Origin: Marinilabiliaceae bacterium UBA5488
GTDB taxonomy: Bacteria; Bacteroidota; Bacteroidia; Bacteroidales; Marinilabiliaceae
NCBI GenBank assembly: GCA_002427105.1
Contig: DIPM01000038.1
Coordinates: 1 to 41,216 of the forward strand
Direction: 5' to 3'
Length of the DNA: 41,216 bases
This document shows, piece after piece, positions 17,007 to 25,012 of this stretch (position 1 is its first letter; each line of letters starts with the position of its first letter). The position numbers were made by a program, and so were the translations under genes. The notes beneath the pieces are model-generated. The model was not told the DNA's origin and searched no databases. It saw only the letters and a program-made list of their open reading frames with translations.

Positions 17007-17403
17007 AATTATTTAATTTAGTTAGAATTCATATTAGCCTGCCTGAGGCAAAGATCCAATATTAAGGATTGAAATTAATAAAAGCTAAAATTACTATTTA
17101 TCTATTAAAATAATTATCATTTTCGGACATAAATTTTCGAAAATTGAATAATAATTGATGACATCCCTGTTTCGAAATCGTCTGTCTCACATTTTAGAAA
17201 CTAAATTTAACTAAAATACGCATAATATAATAGCTATTTTTGGCGTTTGTCAACAATGTAATCATCAAGTAAATCATTATTCAGGGGGAAGACAAAGCAA
17301 TTATATTTGAGTCAAAAAACAATCCCGAACCTTACTTGTTGATTAAACTTTACGTAATTTGCCCTCGCAAATTTTCAACTAATATTTAATTAAAATAGAA
17401 AAA
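17007..17403. other. 397-bp divergent intergenic region of the glycosidase cluster
   Basis: AT-rich, gene-free spacer between the two divergent arms. On the plus strand a perfect TAnnTTTG box (TATATTTG) lies at 17302-17309, about 95 bp before the ATG of the barrel gene, without a matching -33 element. On the minus strand I found no convincing TAnnTTTG box. Small palindromic-looking patches such as TTTTCGAAAA (about 17145-17154) could be operator sites, but nothing identifies a regulator. No small ORF of note. Confidence 0.5.
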
Positions 17404-17913
17404 ATGAAACGATTAACTCTAGTTCTGCTTATTGCCTTTGTAAGCTTAGGCACTTATGCACAAACCTTTGACGTGTCAAGACTTCGCGCCGGCGCAGGCT
17501 TCGTGTATGCTTCTGACATCAACAACATTGGTATTACCTTCAATGGCGTTTACAATTTTAACAACGCCTGGGAAGGGGCTCTATCTATAACCCATATCTT
17601 CCCTAAAGATGAATTGAAATATACCATACTTGATTTTGATGCTCATTATATCTTTTACAAAGCAAACGAAGAGCTTAATTTCTATGGTATCGGAGGATTG
17701 GCTTTAACTTTTTGGAAATTAGACCTGCCAACCTACACTATCGGAGGAGTGAGGTTTGGCGGTTCCACTAACGGGTCTGATATTGGTCTAAATGTCGGGG
17801 CGGGTATGAACTACAAATTAACAGACTTTTTAAACCTGGCTCCTGAAGTGCGCCTCACTATATCGGACGGATCCTATGCCCGTATAGGCGCAACTGTTCA
17901 ATATATGTTTTAG
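17404..17913 (+). CDS. Small outer-membrane beta-barrel protein
   Basis: A 169-residue protein with a clean signal peptide (MKRLTLVLLIAFVSLGTYAQ). The rest alternates in short amphipathic beta-strands ending in an aromatic C terminus (ATVQYMF), the usual hallmark of Bam-inserted outer-membrane barrels of the OmpX/OmpA-like eight-strand size. Glycine-rich turns (GIGGLALTF, GLNVGAGMNYKL) separate the strands. No specific family function is recognised. It lies at the head of the plus-strand arm of the glycosidase cluster but ends in its own terminator (17990-18029), so it is probably transcribed separately from the GH43 gene after it. It is too small to be a SusC-type transporter. Confidence 0.8.
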   Translation: MKRLTLVLLIAFVSLGTYAQTFDVSRLRAGAGFVYASDINNIGITFNGVYNFNNAWEGALSITHIFPKDELKYTILDFDAHYIFYKANEELNFYGIGGLALTFWKLDLPTYTIGGVRFGGSTNGSDIGLNVGAGMNYKLTDFLNLAPEVRLTISDGSYARIGATVQYMF

Positions 17914-17989
17914 ACTTAGGCCGGGCTTAGGCAAGCCATTTTATGCCAAAACATTGATTAAAAGCACAAAAAGCTAAGATAGCAAAAGC

Positions 17990-18029
17990 AAAGACCGTCT
18001 CAGATAATCTCCGGGGCGGTCTTTTTTTT
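17990..18029 (+). terminator. Rho-independent terminator after the barrel gene
   Basis: A 12-bp stem, AAAGACCGTCTC (17990-18001) with GGGGCGGTCTTT (18013-18024), paired with three... two internal G-U pairs included, closes an 11-nt loop and is followed by a run of T to 18029. Confidence 0.9.
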
Positions 18030-18177
18030 ATAAAATCCACCCGTATTTGGAATCATCAGCGCAAAAATCTCAGCATATTTGAGAAAATCGGATAATTTGT
18101 ACACATCAAAGAGGCAAATAATATAGAATTTAGCCATGTAAATAATCCAGGTCTTGAACATTGAAAATATACTCCGG

Positions 18178-19812
18178 ATGAAGAAGTTTATAATTCTATT
18201 TAGCGCGCTATTCTACTTGATAAGCAATCTGGATGCCCAAAAGCCAAAGGTCTCAGAAGTGTGGGTGTCCGATCAGGGCGATGGCACATACCTTAACCCG
18301 ATATTGTTTGCCGACTATTCCGACCCTGACGTGGTGCGAGTGCAAGATGATTACTATATGACCGCCTCAAGCTTTAATGCTGTTCCGGGACTTCCCATTC
18401 TTCACTCCAAAGATCTTGTCAACTGGCAGTTGATCGGGCATGCTTTGCCACAGCAATATCCTCTTGACCATTTCTCTAAGGCTCAACATGGCAACGGAGT
18501 ATGGGCACCATCAATACGCTATCACAAGGGAGAGTTCTATATCTATTATGGGGATCCCGATTTTGGAATATATATGCTTAAGGCAGAGAAGGCAGAAGGC
18601 CCCTGGAGCAAACCGCTTCTGGTAAAAGAGGGCAAAGGTCTTATTGACCCCTCTCCACTTTGGGACGACGACGGGCGTGCATACCTCGTCCATGCTTACG
18701 CGGGCAGCCGCGCCGGTATTAAGAGCATTTTGGTCGCTGCAGAGATGAGCCCCTGCGGAAGCTATATGCTGAATGAGGGCAAAATGATATTCGACGGTCA
18801 TCTCTCACACGAGACCATTGAAGGGCCCAAATTCTACAAGCATAATGGCTATTACTACATTTTTGCCCCGGCAGGAGGAGTAACTACCGGTTGGCAGGAA
18901 GTTTTGCGCTCTAAAAATGTTTATGGACCATACGAATCCAGAAACGTAATGCATCAGGGCAATACAGATATTAACGGCCCTCACCAGGGCGGCTGGGTTG
19001 ATACCCCGGCCGGCGAACACTGGTTTGTTCACTTTCAGGATAGAATAGAATACGGACGAGTTACGCATCTGAACCCTATGACCTGGAAGGAGGATGGATG
19101 GCCAATAATTGGTCTGGATATCAACCATGACGGTATCGGAGAGCCGGTTTCAAGATATAAAAAACCTGCAACAGACAAAAGCTATCCTATCCAAACGCCA
19201 CCCGACAGTGACGAATTTGATGAAATTGAGCTTGGCCTTCAGTGGCAATGGGCAGCCAATCCCAAAAACACCTGGGCTTTTATCGACCCTAACAATCAAG
19301 TGCTTCGTCTTTTCTCGTATCAGATGCCTGCGGATGCAAGCAATTATTACCCGGTGCCTAATATGTTATTGCAGAAATTCCCCGCAGAATCATTCACTAT
19401 CGAAACTAAGATGAGTTTTAGGCCAAACAAAAACAAACTGGGTGAAAGGGCCGGCCTTATCATCATGGGCAGAAGTTACGCTTCCATATCCCTTGAAGAT
19501 AGAGATGAGGGTATTTATCTGGTTTACGCCCTTTGCGACGATGCTCAATACGGCAAGGCAGAGAAGGAGATTCTTGCTACAAAACTTGATTCAGCTGAGG
19601 TTTATTTCAGGATTAAAGTTAGCCCGGGCGATAATGCTCTTGCCGAATTCAGCTACAGCACCGATGGCCGCCGCTTCCACCCGGCAGGCTCTCCTTTTAA
19701 GGTAAGCAGAGGTCATTGGATAGGCGCAAAAGCAGGGCTCTTTCACCTTCGTCAAAAAAGCACTAATGATTCAGGATTTGCCGATTTTGACTACTTCAGA
19801 TTCAGCAAATAA
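18178..19812 (+). CDS. GH43 glycosidase (subfamily 12-like), secreted
   Basis: A 544-residue protein starting at ATG 18178 with a signal peptide (MKKFIILFSALFYLISNLDAQ); an upstream TTG at 18154 would add eight residues and is less likely. The GH43 propeller covers ~40-330, with acids in YSDPDVVRV, LIDPSPLW and TIEGPKFYK. AVPGLPILHSKDLVNWQLIGHAL is typical of GH43 exo-arabinofuranosidase/xylosidase subfamilies, perhaps GH43_12. A C-terminal beta-sandwich follows (~350-540). It differs clearly from the two minus-strand GH43 proteins, so the cluster carries three distinct GH43 types. The next gene (GH28) starts 28 bp downstream, indicating a two-gene operon. Confidence 0.92.
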   Translation: MKKFIILFSALFYLISNLDAQKPKVSEVWVSDQGDGTYLNPILFADYSDPDVVRVQDDYYMTASSFNAVPGLPILHSKDLVNWQLIGHALPQQYPLDHFSKAQHGNGVWAPSIRYHKGEFYIYYGDPDFGIYMLKAEKAEGPWSKPLLVKEGKGLIDPSPLWDDDGRAYLVHAYAGSRAGIKSILVAAEMSPCGSYMLNEGKMIFDGHLSHETIEGPKFYKHNGYYYIFAPAGGVTTGWQEVLRSKNVYGPYESRNVMHQGNTDINGPHQGGWVDTPAGEHWFVHFQDRIEYGRVTHLNPMTWKEDGWPIIGLDINHDGIGEPVSRYKKPATDKSYPIQTPPDSDEFDEIELGLQWQWAANPKNTWAFIDPNNQVLRLFSYQMPADASNYYPVPNMLLQKFPAESFTIETKMSFRPNKNKLGERAGLIIMGRSYASISLEDRDEGIYLVYALCDDAQYGKAEKEILATKLDSAEVYFRIKVSPGDNALAEFSYSTDGRRFHPAGSPFKVSRGHWIGAKAGLFHLRQKSTNDSGFADFDYFRFSK

Positions 19813-19840
19813 ACGCTATCTAATAATAAATATAATCCCT

Positions 19841-21547
19841 ATGATAAAGAGATTCAGAAAGTTAAGCCCGACCCTTTTACCCTTTGTTGCTTTAGTGATT
19901 AGCTCCTGCAACAACCCGACAGGTTCTTTACAAAATAATGACTGGGTTTACGACAATATAGAGTTTGATATGCCCCGGGTGATAGAGCCATCCTTTCCTG
20001 ACAATGAAGTTAACATAGCTGATTTGGGAGCCATTGCCGATGGGCAGACCCTCAATACTGCTTACTTCACAAAGGCGATCGAGCTGATGGCAGCCAAAGG
20101 AGGAGGAAAAGTCATTGTTCCTTCCGGAATATGGATGACAGGACCAATTGTGCTAAAAAGCAATATTAACTTACACCTTGAAGATGGAGCATTAATCAGA
20201 TTCAGTCCCGATTTTGAGCTCTATCCTCTTGTAGAAAGCAACTTCGAAGGCAAAAACACCTACCGTTGCCTATCGCCGCTCAGCGGCAATGGCCTGGAGA
20301 ATATTGCCATAACAGGCAAAGGCGTGATTGACGGAAGTGGAGAAGCCTGGCGCCCGGTCAAGAAAAGCAAACTCACTGAAGGCCAGTGGAAAAAGCTGCT
20401 TAATTCAGGTGGAGTATTAGAGGACGAAGGCACTTATTGGTTTCCCAGCGAAAAGGCAGCTGCCGGTTATCGCGTTTCACGGAGCAATCTTCCCCCGCTT
20501 CAAAATCAGGATGAGTTTATGAAGATAAAGGATTTTCTAAGGCCGGTGATGGTGAGTCTGGTAAACTGTAAAGTAGTATTGCTTGATGGAGTAACTTTTC
20601 AGAACTCCCCGGCCTGGAATATACACCCTCTTTTGTGCGAAGATCTTATCATAAGAAATTTAACAGTGCGCAATCCCTGGTATTCGCAAAATGGCGATGG
20701 TCTGGATCTGGAATCCTGCAAAAACGTAGTTGTTTACAATAACAACTTCGATGTAGGCGACGATGCCATCTGCTTGAAGTCAGGCAAGGACAAGCAAGGT
20801 CGCGACAGAGGCCGGGCGACCGAAAACGTAATTATCAAAAACAACATAGTCTATCATGGCCATGGCGGCTTTGTAGTGGGCAGCGAAATGTCGGGGGGAG
20901 TGCGCAATGTGCATGTTTCCGACTGTACATTTATGGGAACCAATGTAGGTATCCGCTTCAAAAGCGCACGAGGGCGAGGCGGGGTCGTTGAAAATATTTA
21001 TATTTCCAATATCAATATGACCGATATACCTGCCGAACCAATCAGGTTTAATATGTTTTATGGCGGTCAGGCTCCTATGCTGGAAGATGGTAGTAGCAGC
21101 ATTGAATCTCAGAACAAGGACAAGCTAGCATTTTCAGTAACAGAGGAGACTCCGGTTTTTAGGAATATTCATATAAAAGACATAGTAGCCAATGGTTTCG
21201 GGAAAGTTGCAGTATTTATCGGTCTGCCTGAGCTTAAACTTGAAAACCTGAGTCTTGAAAATGCTGTATTAAGCGGCTATGAAGGATTTGTGATAACTGA
21301 TGCTTCCGGTATTAAACTGAAAAACGTGAAGATCTTTCAAAAAAATGGCCCCGCCCTGACCATATTCAACAGCAAAGATATTGAAGTCGAAAACCTAAAC
21401 TTTAATGAACAAAGAGATGCTTCGGCAGTAGCAATTTCAGGAAAAGAAAGCAGCAATATAATGCTTAACAACGCAGATTTCAAACTTGGCGACAAACAGA
21501 TTCAGCTCCTTAATGGGGCAGGAAACACCGCAGTCGTCTGGAAGTAA
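19841..21547 (+). CDS. GH28 polygalacturonase-like lipoprotein
   Basis: A 568-residue pectinase-family right-handed beta-helix protein. The ATG at 19841 is chosen because MIKRFRK… leads into a lipoprotein signal (LVISSCNN, Cys23); an in-frame ATG at 19766 lies inside the preceding gene. The GH28 active-site motifs are present: NGDGLDLE (Asn284, Asp286 and Asp289, the NTD position), VGDDAICLKSG (Asp307, Asp308), GHGGFVVGSE and IRFKSARGRGG. All catalytic Asp residues are therefore kept. Members hydrolyse alpha-1,4-galacturonan exo- or endo-wise, and some act on rhamnogalacturonan or xylogalacturonan. With arabinosidases and a GH2 enzyme nearby, a pectin target is likely. A ~45-residue insertion (170-225) may shape an exo-acting pocket; that is inference. 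Confidence 0.92.
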   Translation: MIKRFRKLSPTLLPFVALVISSCNNPTGSLQNNDWVYDNIEFDMPRVIEPSFPDNEVNIADLGAIADGQTLNTAYFTKAIELMAAKGGGKVIVPSGIWMTGPIVLKSNINLHLEDGALIRFSPDFELYPLVESNFEGKNTYRCLSPLSGNGLENIAITGKGVIDGSGEAWRPVKKSKLTEGQWKKLLNSGGVLEDEGTYWFPSEKAAAGYRVSRSNLPPLQNQDEFMKIKDFLRPVMVSLVNCKVVLLDGVTFQNSPAWNIHPLLCEDLIIRNLTVRNPWYSQNGDGLDLESCKNVVVYNNNFDVGDDAICLKSGKDKQGRDRGRATENVIIKNNIVYHGHGGFVVGSEMSGGVRNVHVSDCTFMGTNVGIRFKSARGRGGVVENIYISNINMTDIPAEPIRFNMFYGGQAPMLEDGSSSIESQNKDKLAFSVTEETPVFRNIHIKDIVANGFGKVAVFIGLPELKLENLSLENAVLSGYEGFVITDASGIKLKNVKIFQKNGPALTIFNSKDIEVENLNFNEQRDASAVAISGKESSNIMLNNADFKLGDKQIQLLNGAGNTAVVWK

Positions 21548-21557
21548 ACTAATTTAG

Positions 21558-21676
21558 CATTGTTGTCCGGTAAACATTTCACAACGACTTAGCTTAAAGA
21601 TTTCTCGCTTCGCTCGAAATGACATTGTCATTCCGAGCTTTGCGAGGAATCTAATCACTTTTGCAGGACAACAGTG
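21558..21676. repeat. 119-bp palindromic repeat with terminal inverted repeats (copy A)
   Basis: Starts CATTGTTGTCCGGTAA and ends TTGCAGGACAACAGTG; the ends are inverted repeats matching at 13 of 16 positions. The interior contains AGATTTCTCGCTTCGCTCGAAAT followed by a second arm, GTCATTCCGAGCTTTGCGAGG. A shorter, clearly related copy lies in the opposite orientation at 34810-34886. It contains no coding sequence and resembles a MITE- or REP-like element. Confidence 0.8.
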
Positions 21677-21707
21677 TTGCTTTATCAGAAATAAAAAAGG
21701 CAAGGCA

Positions 21708-21737
21708 TTGTCACTTATAAAAAATAGTTTACCTTTG
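21708..21737 (+). promoter_or_regulatory. Promoter of rpsO (TTG-N19-TACCTTTG)
   Basis: A TTG at 21708-21710 and a perfect TAnnTTTG box (TACCTTTG) at 21730-21737 are separated by 19 bp, the textbook Bacteroidetes primary-sigma arrangement. The ATG of rpsO follows 23 bp later, giving a short leader. This is one of the two best promoters in the window. Confidence 0.85.
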
Positions 21738-21760
21738 CAGCTCAAAATAATAATAGAGAT

Positions 21761-22030
21761 ATGTATTTAGATCAAGAAGCAAAAAAGGAAATCTTTGCTA
21801 AATACGGAAAGTCTAATACTGATACTGGATCTCCCGAGAGCCAGATTGCATTATTTTCCACCCGTATTTCGCATTTAACTGAGCATCTCAAGTTAAACAA
21901 AAAGGATTATAGCACAGAACACGCTTTGGTTAGTCTTGTTGGTAAACGTCGTCGTTTGCTCAACTATCTGAAAGATATTGACATCCAAAGGTACAGGGCC
22001 ATCGTTAAAGAATTAGGATTGCGTAAGTAA
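21761..22030 (+). CDS. rpsO: 30S ribosomal protein S15
   Basis: The 89-residue S15 is a primary binder of 16S rRNA in the small-subunit platform and contributes to the inter-subunit bridge. The helical family signature is present: NTDTGSPESQIALFSTRISHLTEHL, the LVSLVGKRRRLLNYL segment and the YRAIVKELGLRK end; length is standard. It has its own strong promoter (21708-21737) and terminator (22047-22084), and is followed by pnp, the classical rpsO-pnp order. Here the pair appears transcriptionally separable, unlike the read-through operon of Escherichia coli. Confidence 0.98.
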   Translation: MYLDQEAKKEIFAKYGKSNTDTGSPESQIALFSTRISHLTEHLKLNKKDYSTEHALVSLVGKRRRLLNYLKDIDIQRYRAIVKELGLRK

Positions 22031-22046
22031 TCAGGCTCTAAGATTT

Positions 22047-22086
22047 AAAGAGGCAATTCCCTTAAGCGGAATTGCCTCTTTCTATT
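22047..22086 (+). terminator. Rho-independent terminator after rpsO
   Basis: A perfect 14-bp stem, AAAGAGGCAATTCC (22047-22060) with GGAATTGCCTCTTT (22068-22081), closes a 7-nt loop (CTTAAGC) and is followed by a T-rich tail. Confidence 0.92.
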
Positions 22087-22128
22087 TTTCATCACTTCAC
22101 AATCAATAATCAATCAAACAGATGACAA

Positions 22129-22155
22129 TTTGTACGGAGATATTCCATATCTTTG
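22129..22155 (+). promoter_or_regulatory. Candidate pnp promoter (TTTG-N15-TATCTTTG)
   Basis: TATCTTTG at 22148-22155 is a perfect -7 box 22 bp before the pnp ATG. A TTTG lies at 22129-22132, but the 15-bp spacing is shorter than the usual 17-21, so the -33 assignment is weak. Confidence 0.5.
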
Positions 22156-22177
22156 GCGCGAAAAAATGTGAAAAAAT

Positions 22178-24304
22178 ATGATTAAAGCAATTGAAAAAGT
22201 TATTGACCTTGGCGATGGAAGGTCGATTGTTATTGAAACCGGAAAACTGGCCAAACAGGCTGATGGCGCAGTGGTTGTACGTATGGGCAATACCTACCTG
22301 CTGGCAACTGTGGTATCGGCACAAGAGGCCAAACCCGGAACTGATTTTATGCCGCTTACGGTAGAGTATAAGGAGAAATATGCAGCCGCAGGCCGCTTCC
22401 CCGGAGGATTCCTCAAAAGAGAAGGTCGTGCCTCCGACTATGAAATTTTAATATCGCGCTTGATTGACCGCGCCTTGCGCCCTCTTTTCCCCGATGATTA
22501 TCATGCTGATACTTTTGTTACTGTTACCCTGATTTCTGCTGATAAAGAAAGCACTCCCGATGCTCTGGCCGGTCTGGCAGCATCAGCAGCCCTTGCAGTT
22601 TCTGACATCCCCTTTAATGGGCCAATCTCAGAGGTTCGGGTTGCACGCATCAACGGAAAACTTACTATCAACCCTACTGCTTCTGAGCTTAAGGGCGCTG
22701 ATTTAGACATTATTGTAGCTGCATCCTTCGATAATATAATGATGGTTGAAGGCGAAATGCAGGAAGTTTCTGAAGCCGAACTTTTAGAGGCTATGAAATT
22801 TGCCCACGATGCTATCAAAATCCAATGCAAGGCACAAATTGAGCTTGCCGAATTGGTGGGAAAAACTACCAAAAGAGAGTATTGCCACGAGAACAATGAC
22901 GAAGAGCTGCGCGAAAAGGTTTGGAAAGAAACCTACGACAAAGCCTATGCTGTTGCCAGAAAAGCAAACCCTAACAAGCATGAGCGCTTGAACGATTTTG
23001 ATGCTGTTGTTAAAGAATTTATCGAGAATAATTATGCCGGAGTGGAAGAAGACGAGATTCCTTCTGACCTAATCAAGCAGTATTATCATGATGTGGAAAA
23101 AGAGGCTGTGCGCAGACTTATGCTCGATGACAATATTCGTTTGGACGGCCGCAAAATGGACGAAATCAGACCTATATGGGCTGAAATAGACTGCTTGCCG
23201 GGTCCTCACGGTTCGGCGATATTTACCCGCGGGGAAACTCAGTCGCTTACTACCGTTACTTTGGGAACTAAGGTAGATGAGAAAATTATCGATGATGTAC
23301 TAAACCGCTCCACCGATAAGTTTTTGCTCCATTACAACTTCCCTCCGTTTTCAACCAATGAAGCCAAGCCTTATCGTGGCGTAGGACGTAGAGAAATAGG
23401 TCACGGAAACCTTGCTTTACGTGCACTAAAACCTATGATGCCCGAAGATACCCCTTATGTAATCCGTGTGGTGTCTGACATCCTTGAATCTAACGGCTCA
23501 TCGTCAATGGCTACTGTTTGCGCAGGCACCCTTGCTTTGATGGATGCCGGAGTTCCAATAAAAAGGCCTGTATCAGGTATTGCAATGGGATTAATCACTG
23601 ACACAAAATCAGATAAATTTGTTGTGCTGTCTGATATTTTGGGTGATGAAGACCACCTTGGCGACATGGACTTTAAGGTTACAGGTACCGAAAAGGGTAT
23701 TACAGCCACACAAATGGATATCAAGGTTGAAGGCTTATCATACGAAATACTTGAAAAAGCCCTTAAGCAAGCCAGAGAAGGTCGTTTACACATTCTTGGC
23801 AAAATTACCGACACCATTGCTCAGCCTCGTTCTGATTACAAACCTCACGCTCCTCGCATCGAGACTGTCCGCATTCCTAAGGAAATGATTGGTGCCGTAA
23901 TAGGCCCCGGCGGTAAAATTATCCAGGAAATTCAGGCTACAACAGGCACTGTTATTTCGGTTACCGAAGAGGCTCAATTTGGTATTGTCAGCGTAGCTGC
24001 CGATAACAAGGAGGCAATTGACAAGGCTATGGCCCGCATCAATGCTATCGTAGCCATTCCAGAAGTGGGCAAGATATACAACGGAAAGGTAAAATCGATT
24101 GTTCCCTTTGGCGCATTTGTCGAAATACTTCCCGGCAAGGACGGATTATTGCACATTTCAGAAATTGACTGGAAACGTGTTGAGAAAACTGAGGACGTTC
24201 TTAAAGAGGGTGAGATGATAGATGTGAAACTGATTGAAATAGATTCCAAATCAGGCAAACTGAAACTATCGAGAAAAGTACTTATCCCTCGTGAAGACAA
24301 GTAA
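22178..24304 (+). CDS. pnp: Polynucleotide phosphorylase
   Basis: The 708-residue 3'-5' phosphorolytic exoribonuclease, which uses phosphate to release nucleoside diphosphates and acts in mRNA decay. It has two RNase PH-type domains. The first contains FMPLTVEYKEKYAAAGRFPGGFLKREGR. The second contains GSAIFTRGETQSL, HYNFPPFSTNEAKPYRG and GRREIGHGNLALRAL, with the catalytic MDAGVPIKRPVSGIAMGL region. An all-helical linker lies between them. A KH domain (IPKEMIGAVIGPGGKIIQEI, ~565-625) and an S1 domain (GKIYNGKVKSIVPFGAFVEILPGKDGLLHISEI, ~630-705) complete it. Length and order are standard. It follows rpsO and has its own candidate promoter and terminator. Confidence 0.98.
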   Translation: MIKAIEKVIDLGDGRSIVIETGKLAKQADGAVVVRMGNTYLLATVVSAQEAKPGTDFMPLTVEYKEKYAAAGRFPGGFLKREGRASDYEILISRLIDRALRPLFPDDYHADTFVTVTLISADKESTPDALAGLAASAALAVSDIPFNGPISEVRVARINGKLTINPTASELKGADLDIIVAASFDNIMMVEGEMQEVSEAELLEAMKFAHDAIKIQCKAQIELAELVGKTTKREYCHENNDEELREKVWKETYDKAYAVARKANPNKHERLNDFDAVVKEFIENNYAGVEEDEIPSDLIKQYYHDVEKEAVRRLMLDDNIRLDGRKMDEIRPIWAEIDCLPGPHGSAIFTRGETQSLTTVTLGTKVDEKIIDDVLNRSTDKFLLHYNFPPFSTNEAKPYRGVGRREIGHGNLALRALKPMMPEDTPYVIRVVSDILESNGSSSMATVCAGTLALMDAGVPIKRPVSGIAMGLITDTKSDKFVVLSDILGDEDHLGDMDFKVTGTEKGITATQMDIKVEGLSYEILEKALKQAREGRLHILGKITDTIAQPRSDYKPHAPRIETVRIPKEMIGAVIGPGGKIIQEIQATTGTVISVTEEAQFGIVSVAADNKEAIDKAMARINAIVAIPEVGKIYNGKVKSIVPFGAFVEILPGKDGLLHISEIDWKRVEKTEDVLKEGEMIDVKLIEIDSKSGKLKLSRKVLIPREDK

Positions 24305-24322
24305 GAACTCATAAGAAGTATT

Positions 24323-24357
24323 AAAAAGGGTAGCGCAAGAAGCACTACCCTTTTTTA
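24323..24357 (+). terminator. Rho-independent terminator after pnp
   Basis: The stem AAAAAGGGTAG (24323-24333) with CTACCCTTTTT (24345-24355) closes an 11-nt loop and ends in a T-rich tail. Confidence 0.9.
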
Positions 24358-24493
24358 TTTGATCCACTTAAGAAGCCCCGGTGAATAAAGCATGCCCTAA
24401 GAGGAAGTGAAAACAAAGAAAACAGGCGAAATACTTGTGTCCTGTCCGATAAATCTATTAAATTAGGGCTTTCAAACAACTATAGACTAGAAG

Positions 24494-24988
24494 GTGACAA
24501 ATCAACAACAAAGTAAGGCCGAATGGCATAAAATCTTAAATGAGCGTTTTAGCGGAACTCCCCGGGAAGCAGCGCGTTACTATGGAATAGAGATTTTGCC
24601 GCGACTTATGCCCTGTCTTGAAAAGAACAAACAATCATGCAAGGTCTGTAACCAGCATTTTATGGATATGGATAACATGACAGTGCATGCCCCTGAGTGG
24701 ATGAAAAAGAATGACCCGCAAATTGAGCGCTTCCAGCAATTAATGGAAGAGATTGGCAAACACCTGAAAGCGGCGCACGGCATTATGCCTAGAGGAATGA
24801 TACTCTCAAGATTTGTGGCGGTAGGACTCCTGGCAGGAGCGCTTGCAGGACTAGTAATCAGCTTTACAAACAAAGCAGGATATATTGCAGGCAGCGCCAT
24901 GCTCGGCGCTGTTGTGGGCATCTTTGTCGCCTGGATAGCCGGAAAAATCAGGGAGAATTCTCTGCGCAAAGCACAAAAACTCTTTTAA
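24494..24988 (+). CDS. Unrecognised small protein: Cys-rich N-terminal part and two glycine-rich membrane helices
   Basis: A 164-residue protein of unknown function, starting at GTG 24494 (no in-frame ATG before Met39). The N-terminal ~100 residues are soluble and contain Cys-x9-Cys-x2-Cys followed by His (PCLEKNKQSCKVCNQH), possibly a metal site. Two predicted membrane helices follow (FVAVGLLAGALAGLVISF and IAGSAMLGAVVGIFVAWIAG), both full of small residues in GxxxG-like spacing that favour tight helix packing. A short basic tail ends the protein. The next gene, a prolyl oligopeptidase lipoprotein, starts 24 bp downstream on the same strand, so the two may be co-transcribed. No function is assigned. 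Confidence 0.75.
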   Translation: MTNQQQSKAEWHKILNERFSGTPREAARYYGIEILPRLMPCLEKNKQSCKVCNQHFMDMDNMTVHAPEWMKKNDPQIERFQQLMEEIGKHLKAAHGIMPRGMILSRFVAVGLLAGALAGLVISFTNKAGYIAGSAMLGAVVGIFVAWIAGKIRENSLRKAQKLF

Positions 24989-25012
24989 ACGTAAATAAAA
25001 ATACAAGCAACA

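Noticed and set aside
6652..21547. Canonical polysaccharide utilisation locus with SusC/SusD
   Set aside because: No TonB-dependent receptor, SusD-like lipoprotein or dedicated regulator is encoded in the interval or its flanks.
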